Shown in pieces: positions 15,729 through 24,753 of a stretch of 25,005 nucleotides of DNA. A program made the translations under genes and the position numbers. This DNA is from Synergistales bacterium (GTDB lineage Bacteria > Synergistota > Synergistia > Synergistales > Aminobacteriaceae), in NCBI GenBank assembly GCA_025997955.1, contig BNVH01000061.1:1-25005 (forward strand), read 5' to 3'. Within the stretch, counting starts at the first letter, position 1. Each line of letters starts with the position of its first letter. The notes beneath the pieces were generated by a model. It was not told the origin of the DNA. It saw only the letters and a list, made by a program, of their open reading frames with translations, and searched no databases.

Positions 15729-18700
15729 TGGGGCGTATCGAAGTAGCCCAGGCCAATCATGCCCCTCAAGAACTTGTGGAGATAATCGCCCGCCACATCA
15801 GGCCACCGGAAACCCATCCGGTAAAGCGCCTGGGACGTGTGAGCGTTCTTCGCGCCTATCATGGACGCTGCTCGTCCCTGAGCGACGTTTTGATACGCTA
15901 TCAGACTCGTCAGCCTCTCCGCCCGCGCGCCGTCCTTCATCGCGTCCGAGAGCGCGCGGGCGAAGATGTCGTCTTCCGTCAGCGCGACCTTGAGCCCTTC
16001 CTCGTTCATCGCCGCCACAATGTCTCCTAGGTATACCGCGTTGTTGCTGAAAGGATGGAAGACAATGCACTCCGCCGGAGTTTTTGACAGTAGCAGAACG
16101 GCCTTCGCGGTGCTGTCGATAGGAGAAAGATCTGTTTGCTCCAGACAGCCTGAGTAGGGAAAACAACCGACTGTGTGGTAGGCGCGCAGGCTTCCCAAAA
16201 ACGTGTTGGCGTTGGCGTTGATCTGAAATTCGCCGTCGCGGTTGCGTGCCATGAGGTTGCCTAGCCGCATTATCTTGGCGTCTAATCCTTTGGAAACGGC
16301 CTCCAAAATGGCGCGCTCCGCCATGAATTTGCTGTGCACGTACTGATTTTCCATGTTTTGTCCGAAGAAAAGCATTGTCTCGTCCATAAGCGCGTCTTTC
16401 GGAGGAACTCCCTCCACCGAGAAACCTGCTACGCTTACTGTCGATATTTGTACGAGCCGCGCCTTTTTGCGCATGGCGAAATCGATGAGATTCAGCACGC
16501 CTCCCATATTGACGTCGGAAATGCTCGTGTCTTTAGCGAAGTGCGTCACGTTCGCGGCGCAGTTGACTATTGTGTCAATAGGCAGACGCTCCAAGAGCGC
16601 CAGCGACTCAGGACTCGTGATGTCCCCTTCTAAGGTGTGCAACCTGCCCAGCGTGGATAAACTATCGTCCTCGAAGTAGTAAAAAATGATGTTCTTCAGG
16701 CGTTCTTCGACGGAGACGCGGCTTTTGCGCAAAAGACAGAAGATCGACCCACCCTCCGCGCTTAGAGCGCGAAGGACGTGCGCGCCTAAAAATCCCGTGG
16801 CGCCGGTCAAAAGCACGTTGCCGAGCTCGCGCGGTGAGCCCGCGCGAAACGCGTCCAGTGTTCCCCGCGACAATAACTCATTTATGGGTTGGTAATCATA
16901 TTCCGGTTCGGCGTGAAGTTGCTGAGGCGGCGTCGGGCTTCCGCCTCCCGCAAGCAGGGCGGCGAGTTCCCGCGGCGTCGGATGGGCGAAAACGTCGGAA
17001 TAGGAGATAGATACGATAGAACCGCCCAGGTTCCTTTCCTTTGCCTCAATGACGATTCGCGTGACCGCCAAAGACGAGCCTCCCAAGTCGAAGAAACTGT
17101 CCTTCGCTCCAACTTTCTCCGTTTCCAGATTCAGCACGTGGGCGAAGATAGAGCAAAGTTCTTCCTCCAGAGCGGTTTGGGGGGCTTCATAATCCGCCGT
17201 TTTCAGGAGTTCAGGCTCAGGCAGGGCGCGGAGGTCGTTCTTGCCGTTGGGCGTTTTCGGCATAACAGCCAAGCGAAGGTATGCCGTGGGTATCATATAT
17301 TTGGGCAGGCTTTTGGCCATTGCCTCCTTTACCGTCTCCGGTTCTAGTACGTCGTCCGCCACGTAATACGCGCAGAGGTGGTCGAAGTTTCGGACGCCGC
17401 GAATAATCACAGCGCACGTCCGTATGCCCGGCACGGACGACAGCGTTTTCTCCACCTCGTCAAGCTCTATGCGAAGCCCCCGCAGTTTTATCTGGTTGTC
17501 GTTGCGGCCGAGAATTTCAACGTTCCCGTCGTCCCACCAGCGGGCATAGTCCCCGCAGCGATAAAACCGCTCGTCGTCAAACGTAACAAAGCGTTCGGCG
17601 GTCTGCTCCGGCAAGTTTATATAGCCGCGCCCCACGCCGCGCCCGCCTGCCCAAAGCTCACCCACAACGCCGGGCGGCAATTCGTTGCCGTCCGCGTCCG
17701 CTATTATCTCGCGAACGTTATACAGCGGCGGGCCTACGGTTATCTTTGCCGCGTTTGACAAATCCGTGGCGTTACAGGCTATGGATATTTCCGTAGGACC
17801 ATAGATGTTGAAAATTCCGGTATTATGCTGTCTGTCTTTTTTCAGACGGTCAAGCAAGATGGAGGGGAACTTCTCCCCGCCCAAGACGACAACCTTGCAT
17901 CTCCGCAGCGCGTCCAGCAGGGGACGGTATTCGGTATACTCTATCAGCCTTGCCGGCTGTGAATCGATAGCGTTTGCCCCTGTTTTCTCAAAAAGCTCCG
18001 CGATACGCACGGGGTCTTTCGCTGTTTCGTCGTCCGCCAGAACGGTGGTAAGACCGTTATAAAGCGGAATCAGCGTTTCTATTCCGAACATATCGAAGGC
18101 AATGGTAGTGATGGACAGCATAACGCAGTCGTTTTCAACCAAAGCGCGGACATAGCCGTTGCGCTCGTCGTCGGCGACGAAGTTGGCGATGCCCCGGTGT
18201 TCTATCATCACACCCTTGGGTTTTCCGGTGGAACCGGAAGTGAACAGAATATACGCCAGCATATCCGGTGTGACGACGGCGGCGGGTTCCTCCGCGCCCG
18301 CGCCTTCCAGCAACGAGTCAAAATCCATCACCCGCGTGTCACAACCAGCTATCGTATCTTCCGCCATCGCGGCAAGGTCGGGCGTCGTCAGCAGGAATTT
18401 CGCCCCGCCGCCGGTCAATATGTGGCGTACACGTTCAGCCGGGTAGTCCGGGTCAATAGGGATATAGGCGCAGCCAGCCTTCAATATGCCGAACATCGCA
18501 ACGATGACGCGGCTTGTGCGGCGCATAACAAAGGCTACTCTGTCTTCCTTTTGTACGCCGAGGTCAATGAGCGCGTTTGCTAATTTATTGACTCGTTCGT
18601 TCAATCGCGCGTAGGTGTATCTGGCGTCACACGCGATAACGGCTAATTTATTCGGGCATTTGCGGACGGACGCGTTAAAGCCTTCCGTTAAAGTCCTCTC

Positions 18701-21700
18701 CGGGCTGCCGTCAAATGTTTGGTTGAAACAGTCCAACATTTCGCGCGCTTCCGGGGAAACAAGCGACACTTTTGAAAGCGGGGCGTTGGGCTGGGCAATA
18801 ATATTCGCGAGCGCGGTCGTCAAAGTCTCCGCGAAACGCTCCATAAGCGCCGGTGTATAGAGCGACGAGTCATAGCGCAGCACAAAAGCCGGCGCGCCGT
18901 TATATTCCTCTACAAAAACCCCCAACTTGAACTGCGCTTCCTCGACCGCCATAAGCTCCAGTTTCATAGGCATCCCGCCGGTCGCTTCCTCCACCAGACC
19001 CAGCTGGCAGGCATACACAATAGACGGCTCAAAGCCGTACTCCTGCGAGATTTTCGTAAAGGGGTATTTCTCGTGGAGCATGGCGTCGGTGAGCTTCTGT
19101 CCGCAAGAACGCGCGAAATCAAGCGCGGTCAGTCCACCGCCTTTGATATGAAGCGCCAGCGGAAGCGTTCGCACGAACATACCGAAGCTGTTCTTCAGCC
19201 CAGGCTCGCTACGCCCGCTACTGATAGTGGAAATATACACGTCCCGCGCGTTTACCCAGCGTCCCACGGCGTAACCGACCGCCGATAGGAACAGGCCCGC
19301 TGGCGTTACGCCGTGGCTGCGGGTGAATTCTTCAACAGCCGCCCCGTCAACCATTTTGGCAGTTTCGCCCAGCTTGCCGCGCCTGTCTGAATCGGCGTTT
19401 TTGTCGGTCGCCGTATCCGCGGTCAGCTCGCTTACGCCGCTTACGTCTCTAAAGCCCGCCAGCTGCCCGTCAAAATACTCTTTGTCGGCAAGGTAACCCG
19501 CGCCGCCCTCCTCACGCGCTTCCCGCACGGCCCAATCATAGCCGGTGATTTTCTCCCGCGCGGCGCGGTTCTTTTGGAAAAAGCCCTCGTCCTCGTAAAC
19601 CGCGTTCAGCTCACGGACAAAAATATCCAGCGACGTTCCGTCAAAAACGATATGGTGAAAATCCGCGAGTAACGTGACGCCCGATGTCGTCTGCAAGACC
19701 CTCGCGCGGTACAGCGGGCCGTTGAACAGGTTGAACGGGCGGATAAAGTCGCGCGCGATGCCGTCTATCTCCGCGTCGCCGACTTTATCGCAAGCGACTT
19801 CCGCGGGGGCGTCGCTTGGAATTTGGCGCAGTTCACCGTCAATGGTCGCAAGGCGCGACTTGACGATTGGGTGCGCGTCAATGAGAATACTCACGGCCTT
19901 GGTTAGACGCGCAACGTCCATCGCGGCAGGGAACGTAAGGCGGAACGGAATGTTATAAACCGTTGAATCCGGGCGCTTCATGCAATCAAAGCATACCCCC
20001 GCCTGATTTTGCGATAACGGGAATCCATGACCGTTTTCATAGGCATAAGTGGATTTACTCGCTTGTCCGTCATTTTGACCCGCCCAACCGCTTAACAGCT
20101 TGCGCAAGATAGCGTTCTCGATGTCAATCAACGTCGGCGCCTTCATGATTTCGGGAACGGATGGCGCGACGCCCAGCGCGTCGTCTAATTTAGAGCAAAA
20201 ACGTATGACTGACAGGGACGTAAGCCCAGCGCGAAGCAGATTGGTTTTGAGGCTGTATTGGCTGTGCCCCAAAATCCCCGTCAGGATTTCGGCGATAAAC
20301 TTTTCTAAATCGTTGTATTCGCGCGCGGTTTCGGTCGTTTTTTCCGCTACGCCGAACGTAGGCGGCGGGAGTTTTCGGCGGTCTACCTTGCCGTTTTGGT
20401 TCAGGGGGATTGTTTCTATTTGTACGGTTGCGGCGGGAACCATGTAGGGCGGCAGCTCCTGCTCTATGAAGCCGTTCAGTTTTTCCACATCTATGGCGCT
20501 GTCTGATACGACGTAAGCCACAGCGCATTTGCCGCCGCCCGGCGCGTCAAAAGGAACGACAGCCGCGTCTTTCACATCGGGATAATCGCGAACGCGTAGC
20601 TCAATTTCCGTTAGTTCTACGCGGAAGCCGCGAATCTTCACTTGGAAGTCGCTTCTGCCGATGAAGTCTATATTGCCGTCCGGCAAAAACCGCGCCACAT
20701 CACCCGTCTTGTACATACGGGCAAAATCTGGGTCGTCGCTGAAGGGATTTTTTATAAATTTCTCGGCGGTCAGTTCAGAACGGTTCAAGTAGCCAGAGCC
20801 CACGCAGCGCCCCGCTATGCAGAGTTCCCCTGCTGTACCGATTGGCGCGAGTCTGCCCGCCTTATCTACGATATAGATGGCTGTGTTGTAGGGCGGTTTC
20901 CCGAGAGGTACTCGCTCATAATACCTGTCGACATTGAAGAATGTGCATAATATCGTACACTCGGTAGGGCCGTAAAGGTTATAGAGCGCGTAGTTTTCGG
21001 GCGGCGCTATCGGTACGAGCGTTTCTCCGCCAACCGCAAGTATGCGCAAAGAGGTATTGCGCACGTCCTCCGCGAACTGCCGGCCAAGCTGCGTGGTCAT
21101 AAAGGCGATAGAAACGCCTTTCTCATTGAATCGGTTGTTAATGCCGGGCAAATCAAGCCGCATCTCCTGCGGCACAATGTCTATAGCCGCGCCAACCGTC
21201 AAAGCCGGGAACATGTCCATGAGGCAAGCATCGAAACCGAAACTGGCGTATGCCGCCACAATATCGTCTTTGCCCATATTATAAGTGTGCGTTATCCATT
21301 CGCAGAAGTTGGATAGATTGGCATGAGTGAGGGTGACGCCCTTGGGCTGTCCTGTAGTGCCTGAGGTATAGAGTAGCACAAACGGGTCGCTCAGAATCGG
21401 CGAGCAAGAAAGAACACTTTCAGTCGGCGCGCCGTTTTGCAGTCCGCGAATCTCGTCCGCGTCGAGAATTTTTCCCTTGAAGCCCGGTATTAAATCTTTC
21501 AGTCCCGTGTCCACAATAGCAAGCGTCGCGCCGGAGTCCTCCAGCATGTACTCAAGCCGTTCCGGCGGATACGTAGGGTCAAGCGGCACATACGCGGCCC
21601 CGGACTTTAGCGCGCCCAAGGCGCAAACGGGCATCATCTCGCTTCTCCGCGTTAATATTCCAACCCAAGCGCCACGCCCAACGCCAGCTTTACGCAGGAC

Positions 21701-22630
21701 CGCGGCGAGGCTGTCCGTCCACGCGCCTAACTGCCCGTAGGACAGGCTGCGCTCCTTAAAATGCACCGCCCAATCCGCCGGGTTTACCCGCGAGTTATCA
21801 CGGAAGACATCCACGACGGTGCGTTGCTGCTGCGGCGTATGTTTCCCGGCGAAATATTCCAGGATTCGTTTTCGTTCGGCGTCCGTTATTTTGGAAAGCT
21901 CGCCGATTGTCGTGCACTCTTTAAAGGAAAGCCGCTTCACTACGGTCTCAAAATGCTCTAACATTCCCTTCACGATTTCCGGGTCGTAAAGTTCCGGCGA
22001 ATAGGACAGGGCGAGGCGCAGGTCGTTTCCTTCTCTCAACATCTCCAGATTGAGGTCGGCGTCAAGCCCCCGCACTCCGCCCATGTCGAAAGGCTCGTGT
22101 TCGTCCAGATAATTGACGACGACATCGAAAACGGGATTGCGCGACTGGCCGCAGTCCGGCGCCAAAAGGGGTACAAGGGATTCCAGCGTACAGGATTGAT
22201 GGGTTTTGACCCCGTCCAGAGTTTCGCTCACGCGCTGGATGTAGGCGTCGACTTTTTCGTCCGGGCTGGCTTTGACACGAACTGGAAGGGTGTTGACGAA
22301 CATACCGACGGCCTCCGCTTCTTTCGTGGAGCGTCCTTTGAGAGACAGGCCCAGCACAACGTCACCGCTGTTGCAATATTTTGCCAGAGTCAGACTGAAG
22401 GCGGAGAAAAGAAGCGTGAACGCCATTTTTCCCTGTCTCACGGCCTCTTGCGGCAAGGACGCGATGTCGATGCGTTTTTCCTCGCGCGCCGAGGTCGCGG
22501 GCAGCTTTGTTGGCCTTAGAGGCTTCGTGGGCATTTCGTTCTCCGGCACTCCCTCCGCAAACATATTGAGAAAGAACTGCCTGCTTTCCTCATCCTGCCC
22601 CGAAGCGCTTTTTAAAATCAAATCCATCAC
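15725..22630 (-). CDS. Two-module NRPS with reductase release: C(partial)-A-PCP-C-A-PCP-R
   Basis: 2301 residues, about 250 kDa. Partial condensation domain 1-260 (no HHxxxDG). A1 275-755: YTSGTTGQPKG, NLYGPTE (551-557), Lys748. PCP1 with GLTSL, pantetheine Ser805. Full C2 868-1290 with HHIVFDG (992-998). A2 1310-1805: FTSGSTGKPKG, NIYGPTE (1608-1614), Lys1797. PCP2 DLGGSSL, Ser1853. Thioester reductase 1936-2301: LTGATGFLG, Ser2063/Thr2064 region, Tyr2097 and Lys2101 (YVHSK). The enzyme should join two amino acids and release a dipeptide aldehyde with NAD(P)H, which can cyclise to a dihydropyrazinone/pyrazinone, as in AusA-like systems. By-eye pocket codes: A1 D-A-M-F-A-G-L-I-L-K, A2 D-M-I-D-V-G-I-I-A-K; substrates not assigned. 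Start GTG 22630 (or ATG 22627) follows AAAAGGG; an in-frame TGA at 22634-22636 excludes a longer protein. Confidence 0.95.
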   Translation of the reverse strand: MMDLILKSASGQDEESRQFFLNMFAEGVPENEMPTKPLRPTKLPATSAREEKRIDIASLPQEAVRQGKMAFTLLFSAFSLTLAKYCNSGDVVLGLSLKGRSTKEAEAVGMFVNTLPVRVKASPDEKVDAYIQRVSETLDGVKTHQSCTLESLVPLLAPDCGQSRNPVFDVVVNYLDEHEPFDMGGVRGLDADLNLEMLREGNDLRLALSYSPELYDPEIVKGMLEHFETVVKRLSFKECTTIGELSKITDAERKRILEYFAGKHTPQQQRTVVDVFRDNSRVNPADWAVHFKERSLSYGQLGAWTDSLAAVLRKAGVGRGAWVGILTRRSEMMPVCALGALKSGAAYVPLDPTYPPERLEYMLEDSGATLAIVDTGLKDLIPGFKGKILDADEIRGLQNGAPTESVLSCSPILSDPFVLLYTSGTTGQPKGVTLTHANLSNFCEWITHTYNMGKDDIVAAYASFGFDACLMDMFPALTVGAAIDIVPQEMRLDLPGINNRFNEKGVSIAFMTTQLGRQFAEDVRNTSLRILAVGGETLVPIAPPENYALYNLYGPTECTILCTFFNVDRYYERVPLGKPPYNTAIYIVDKAGRLAPIGTAGELCIAGRCVGSGYLNRSELTAEKFIKNPFSDDPDFARMYKTGDVARFLPDGNIDFIGRSDFQVKIRGFRVELTEIELRVRDYPDVKDAAVVPFDAPGGGKCAVAYVVSDSAIDVEKLNGFIEQELPPYMVPAATVQIETIPLNQNGKVDRRKLPPPTFGVAEKTTETAREYNDLEKFIAEILTGILGHSQYSLKTNLLRAGLTSLSVIRFCSKLDDALGVAPSVPEIMKAPTLIDIENAILRKLLSGWAGQNDGQASKSTYAYENGHGFPLSQNQAGVCFDCMKRPDSTVYNIPFRLTFPAAMDVARLTKAVSILIDAHPIVKSRLATIDGELRQIPSDAPAEVACDKVGDAEIDGIARDFIRPFNLFNGPLYRARVLQTTSGVTLLADFHHIVFDGTSLDIFVRELNAVYEDEGFFQKNRAAREKITGYDWAVREAREEGGAGYLADKEYFDGQLAGFRDVSGVSELTADTATDKNADSDRRGKLGETAKMVDGAAVEEFTRSHGVTPAGLFLSAVGYAVGRWVNARDVYISTISSGRSEPGLKNSFGMFVRTLPLALHIKGGGLTALDFARSCGQKLTDAMLHEKYPFTKISQEYGFEPSIVYACQLGLVEEATGGMPMKLELMAVEEAQFKLGVFVEEYNGAPAFVLRYDSSLYTPALMERFAETLTTALANIIAQPNAPLSKVSLVSPEAREMLDCFNQTFDGSPERTLTEGFNASVRKCPNKLAVIACDARYTYARLNERVNKLANALIDLGVQKEDRVAFVMRRTSRVIVAMFGILKAGCAYIPIDPDYPAERVRHILTGGGAKFLLTTPDLAAMAEDTIAGCDTRVMDFDSLLEGAGAEEPAAVVTPDMLAYILFTSGSTGKPKGVMIEHRGIANFVADDERNGYVRALVENDCVMLSITTIAFDMFGIETLIPLYNGLTTVLADDETAKDPVRIAELFEKTGANAIDSQPARLIEYTEYRPLLDALRRCKVVVLGGEKFPSILLDRLKKDRQHNTGIFNIYGPTEISIACNATDLSNAAKITVGPPLYNVREIIADADGNELPPGVVGELWAGGRGVGRGYINLPEQTAERFVTFDDERFYRCGDYARWWDDGNVEILGRNDNQIKLRGLRIELDEVEKTLSSVPGIRTCAVIIRGVRNFDHLCAYYVADDVLEPETVKEAMAKSLPKYMIPTAYLRLAVMPKTPNGKNDLRALPEPELLKTADYEAPQTALEEELCSIFAHVLNLETEKVGAKDSFFDLGGSSLAVTRIVIEAKERNLGGSIVSISYSDVFAHPTPRELAALLAGGGSPTPPQQLHAEPEYDYQPINELLSRGTLDAFRAGSPRELGNVLLTGATGFLGAHVLRALSAEGGSIFCLLRKSRVSVEERLKNIIFYYFEDDSLSTLGRLHTLEGDITSPESLALLERLPIDTIVNCAANVTHFAKDTSISDVNMGGVLNLIDFAMRKKARLVQISTVSVAGFSVEGVPPKDALMDETMLFFGQNMENQYVHSKFMAERAILEAVSKGLDAKIMRLGNLMARNRDGEFQINANANTFLGSLRAYHTVGCFPYSGCLEQTDLSPIDSTAKAVLLLSKTPAECIVFHPFSNNAVYLGDIVAAMNEEGLKVALTEDDIFARALSDAMKDGARAERLTSLIAYQNVAQGRAASMIGAKNAHTSQALYRMGFRWPDVAGDYLHKFLRGMIGLGYFDTPQ

Positions 22631-22711
22631 ATCTCAACCCTTTTAGTCATCAATTTTGGTAAATGTTTCAGGCTTAGGGGTAGCGGAAGAGTATAGCTCG
22701 GTGTTTTTTTC

Positions 22712-22730
22712 ATTATACTCCTAAATTTAG
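22712..22730 (-). promoter_or_regulatory. Candidate NRPS promoter with palindrome CTAAATTTAG
   Basis: On the minus strand a perfect TATAAT lies at 22712-22717, 81 bases before the NRPS start. The -35 (TGAGTA at 22735-22740, 17-base spacer) is poor, hinting at activator dependence. The perfect 10-base palindrome CTAAATTTAG (22721-22730) sits in the spacer, a place suited to an operator. Confidence 0.45.
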
Positions 22731-22819
22731 TAACTACTCAGGACATCGACATGCAACTATAGAACAAGCTAACTTATTCCTACAAGAAAGCGTATGTGGT
22801 AGCATAGGAATTATGGGAA

Positions 22820-22828
22820 TGTTATAAT
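22820..22828 (+). promoter_or_regulatory. Extended -10 promoter of the cyclase gene
   Basis: TGtTATAAT is a perfect extended -10 element, 45 bases before the ATG at 22874. No good -35 is seen, as is common with extended -10 promoters. Together with the facing NRPS promoter it makes a divergent control region. Confidence 0.6.
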
Positions 22829-22873
22829 CAGGGTTCTTCAGACTTTTTTATCAATTAAGAGGAGGTTTTCGTA

Positions 22874-23515
22874 ATGAAGGTTATCGATCTGTCTCAAACT
22901 CTCGAAAACGGCATGGCGGTTTATCCCGGCGCTCCGCTTCCAAAATTTGAGCGCCTCGGCAGCGTCAAAGACGGCGACGCGTATCAGTTGATCAAGTTCG
23001 AGATGACCACCCACGTTGGTACTCACTTGGACTGTCAGACTCACGTCAAGACGGCCGGCTTTAGCACCGACTCTCAAGATTTGAGCTTTTTCATTGGGAA
23101 GGGCATTGTCATCGACTGCTCTAAATACGGCCCGGGGTCGGTCATGGGCATGGAAATCTTTGACGGGGTCAACCTCTCCGGCAAAGAGTTTGCGCTGCTT
23201 TACTGTGATTGGGCAAAACGCTGGTACGAGCCAAGTTTTTGGGGCGAATATCCAGTGCTCTCCAAAGAGGCCATTGAATTTTTGGCCAACAGCAAAGAGA
23301 TACGGGGGCTCGGCGTGGAGTACGCCGCCATCGATCCTATCGCTGACACCGCCCTCACGTTGCACAAGATATTTCTCGCAAAGGAAAAAACAATCATCGA
23401 AAACCTGACGAACCTCGACCAGCTGATTGGCAAAGACTTTCAGTTCATCGCCCTACCACTGAAATTCAAGGACGGCGACGGCTCCCCGGTCAGGCCGGTG
23501 GCAATTATCGAATGA
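22874..23515 (+). CDS. Cyclase-family metal-dependent hydrolase (kynurenine formamidase-like fold)
   Basis: 213 residues with a strong ribosome site AAGAGGAGG (22857-22865). The family signature HxGTHxDxxxH is present as HVGTHLDCQTH (47-57), which binds Zn or Mn. It opens with VIDLSQTLENGMAVYPG, also typical. Known members include kynurenine formamidase, isatin hydrolase and polyketide-associated cyclases; many act on cyclic amides. The real substrate cannot be told. It is transcribed away from the NRPS from a shared 243-base region, so it might act on the peptide product or its imine, but this is inference. Length is normal and nothing is missing. Confidence 0.88.
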   Translation: MKVIDLSQTLENGMAVYPGAPLPKFERLGSVKDGDAYQLIKFEMTTHVGTHLDCQTHVKTAGFSTDSQDLSFFIGKGIVIDCSKYGPGSVMGMEIFDGVNLSGKEFALLYCDWAKRWYEPSFWGEYPVLSKEAIEFLANSKEIRGLGVEYAAIDPIADTALTLHKIFLAKEKTIIENLTNLDQLIGKDFQFIALPLKFKDGDGSPVRPVAIIE

Positions 23516-23798
23516 TTAAATAGAGCCTCTCCGCTGCTGTACTTTTATGGCTCTGACCACTTGGGGAGAATTTTACATAAACAAAGATAATTTCGGTTGT
23601 TTTCGCGCTGTCGGTTCTTTTTATGAGCGCGAGGATTGGCAGCGCCGCGATAGGGGATTTTAAAATGGATTACTCGGAGGTTGCAATTGAAATTGATTCG
23701 ATTTTAGTATATGATACATATTGGTATAGTAAATATTATATATTCCTATGAGGTGTCATCGTCAAAACTTGCCTCATCAGATATTGGGGGAATAAAAA
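23516..23798 (+). promoter_or_regulatory. Intergenic stretch with promoter of the ATP-grasp gene
   Basis: 283 bases with no convincing gene. TTGAAA (23687-23692), 17 bases, then TATGAT (23710-23715) form a good promoter, leaving a leader of about 75-80 bases before the ATG at 23799. A loose inverted repeat AGAGCC/GGCTCT at 23523-23556 after the cyclase gene might end its transcript. Two tiny frames, 23547-23663 and 23665-23751, are noted under rejected items. Confidence 0.6.
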
Positions 23799-24731
23799 AT
23801 GCGTAAAATTTATATTATTCATGAAAATAGCGAATGGACTGAACCGCTTCGCAATGAGCTTAAAAAACAGGATCTTCCTTTTGATGAGTGGTTTTTGGAT
23901 GGTGGTCATTTTGATTTAAGCGAAGCGCCGCCAGAGGGTATTTACTATAATCGTATGAGCGCTTCCTCTCATACAAGAGGCCACCGCTACGCGCCCGAAT
24001 ATAGCGCATGCGTAATAGCCTGGTTAGAAATGTATGGGCGCAGTGTTTACAATACAAGCCGCGCTCTTCAGCTTGAAATTAATAAAATAGCGCAGTACGT
24101 CGCGCTTAATGCGTATGGAGTTAAAACGCCCCGCACAATCGCGGCTGTCGGCAAAAAAAATATTGTGGAGGCGGCTGGGGTTTTTAAGAGGCCATTTATC
24201 ACAAAACACAATCGCGCCGGTAAGGGCCTTGGTGTGCAAAAATTTGAGAATGCATCCGCCCTCGCCTCTTATGTGAACAGTGGTTTGTTTGAGGAATCTG
24301 TTGACGGCGTAACGCTGTTGCAAGATTATATTGAAGCGCCAACCCCTCATATTACCCGTTGTGAATTTATCGGCGGAAAGTTTTATTACGCCGTCCGGGT
24401 AGACGCGTCAAAAGGTTTTCAGCTCTGCCCTGCGGACGCCTGCCAAATTGGTGATGGATTTTGCCCGACGACAGAATCCACGGAAACAAAATTCCAGGTT
24501 GTCGAAAACTTCAAAAATCCAATTACGGATAAATATGAAACGTTTTTGCAACAAAATGGTATTACCTTCGCCGGGATAGAGTTTATCGAGGATAAAAATG
24601 GTGAAATCTATACCTATGATGTAAATACGAATACAAATTACAATTCCGCCGCGGAAAGTGCCGCCGGTGTTTCTGGAATGGGAGCTATCGCAGCGTTTTT
24701 AGGCAATGAGCTTGCGAAGTTAATAAGATAA
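23799..24731 (+). CDS. ATP-grasp (RimK-like) carboxylate-amine ligase, substrate unknown
   Basis: 310 residues, GGGGG ribosome site at 23786-23790. The pre-ATP-grasp domain (1-120) begins RKIYIIHENSEW. The ATP-grasp core follows: RPFITKHNRAGKGLGV (131-146) with the nucleotide-binding Lys136 and glycine loop, LLQDYIEAPTPHITRCEF (173-190), and the Mg-binding GIEFIED (259-265) with YTYDVNTNTN (271-280). Such enzymes activate a carboxylate as acyl phosphate and join it to an amine or thiol. The family resembles RimK-type glutamate ligases. It has its own promoter and terminator, and its bases are visibly more AT-rich than the NRPS and cyclase genes, a sign of separate origin. A link with the peptide pathway is only suggested by position. 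Confidence 0.85.
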   Translation: MRKIYIIHENSEWTEPLRNELKKQDLPFDEWFLDGGHFDLSEAPPEGIYYNRMSASSHTRGHRYAPEYSACVIAWLEMYGRSVYNTSRALQLEINKIAQYVALNAYGVKTPRTIAAVGKKNIVEAAGVFKRPFITKHNRAGKGLGVQKFENASALASYVNSGLFEESVDGVTLLQDYIEAPTPHITRCEFIGGKFYYAVRVDASKGFQLCPADACQIGDGFCPTTESTETKFQVVENFKNPITDKYETFLQQNGITFAGIEFIEDKNGEIYTYDVNTNTNYNSAAESAAGVSGMGAIAAFLGNELAKLIR

Positions 24732-24753
24732 ACCATTTAGGGGGTTCGTAACG

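Noticed and set aside
23547..23663. 38-codon frame between cyclase and ATP-grasp genes
   Set aside because: Amino-acid sequence looks plausible but there is no ribosome site and no recognisable similarity.
23665..23751. 28-codon frame, possible precursor peptide for the ATP-grasp enzyme
   Set aside because: A GGGGA precedes it, but it contains the promoter of the ATP-grasp gene (23687-23715) and lacks any core-peptide repeat typical of graspetide precursors.
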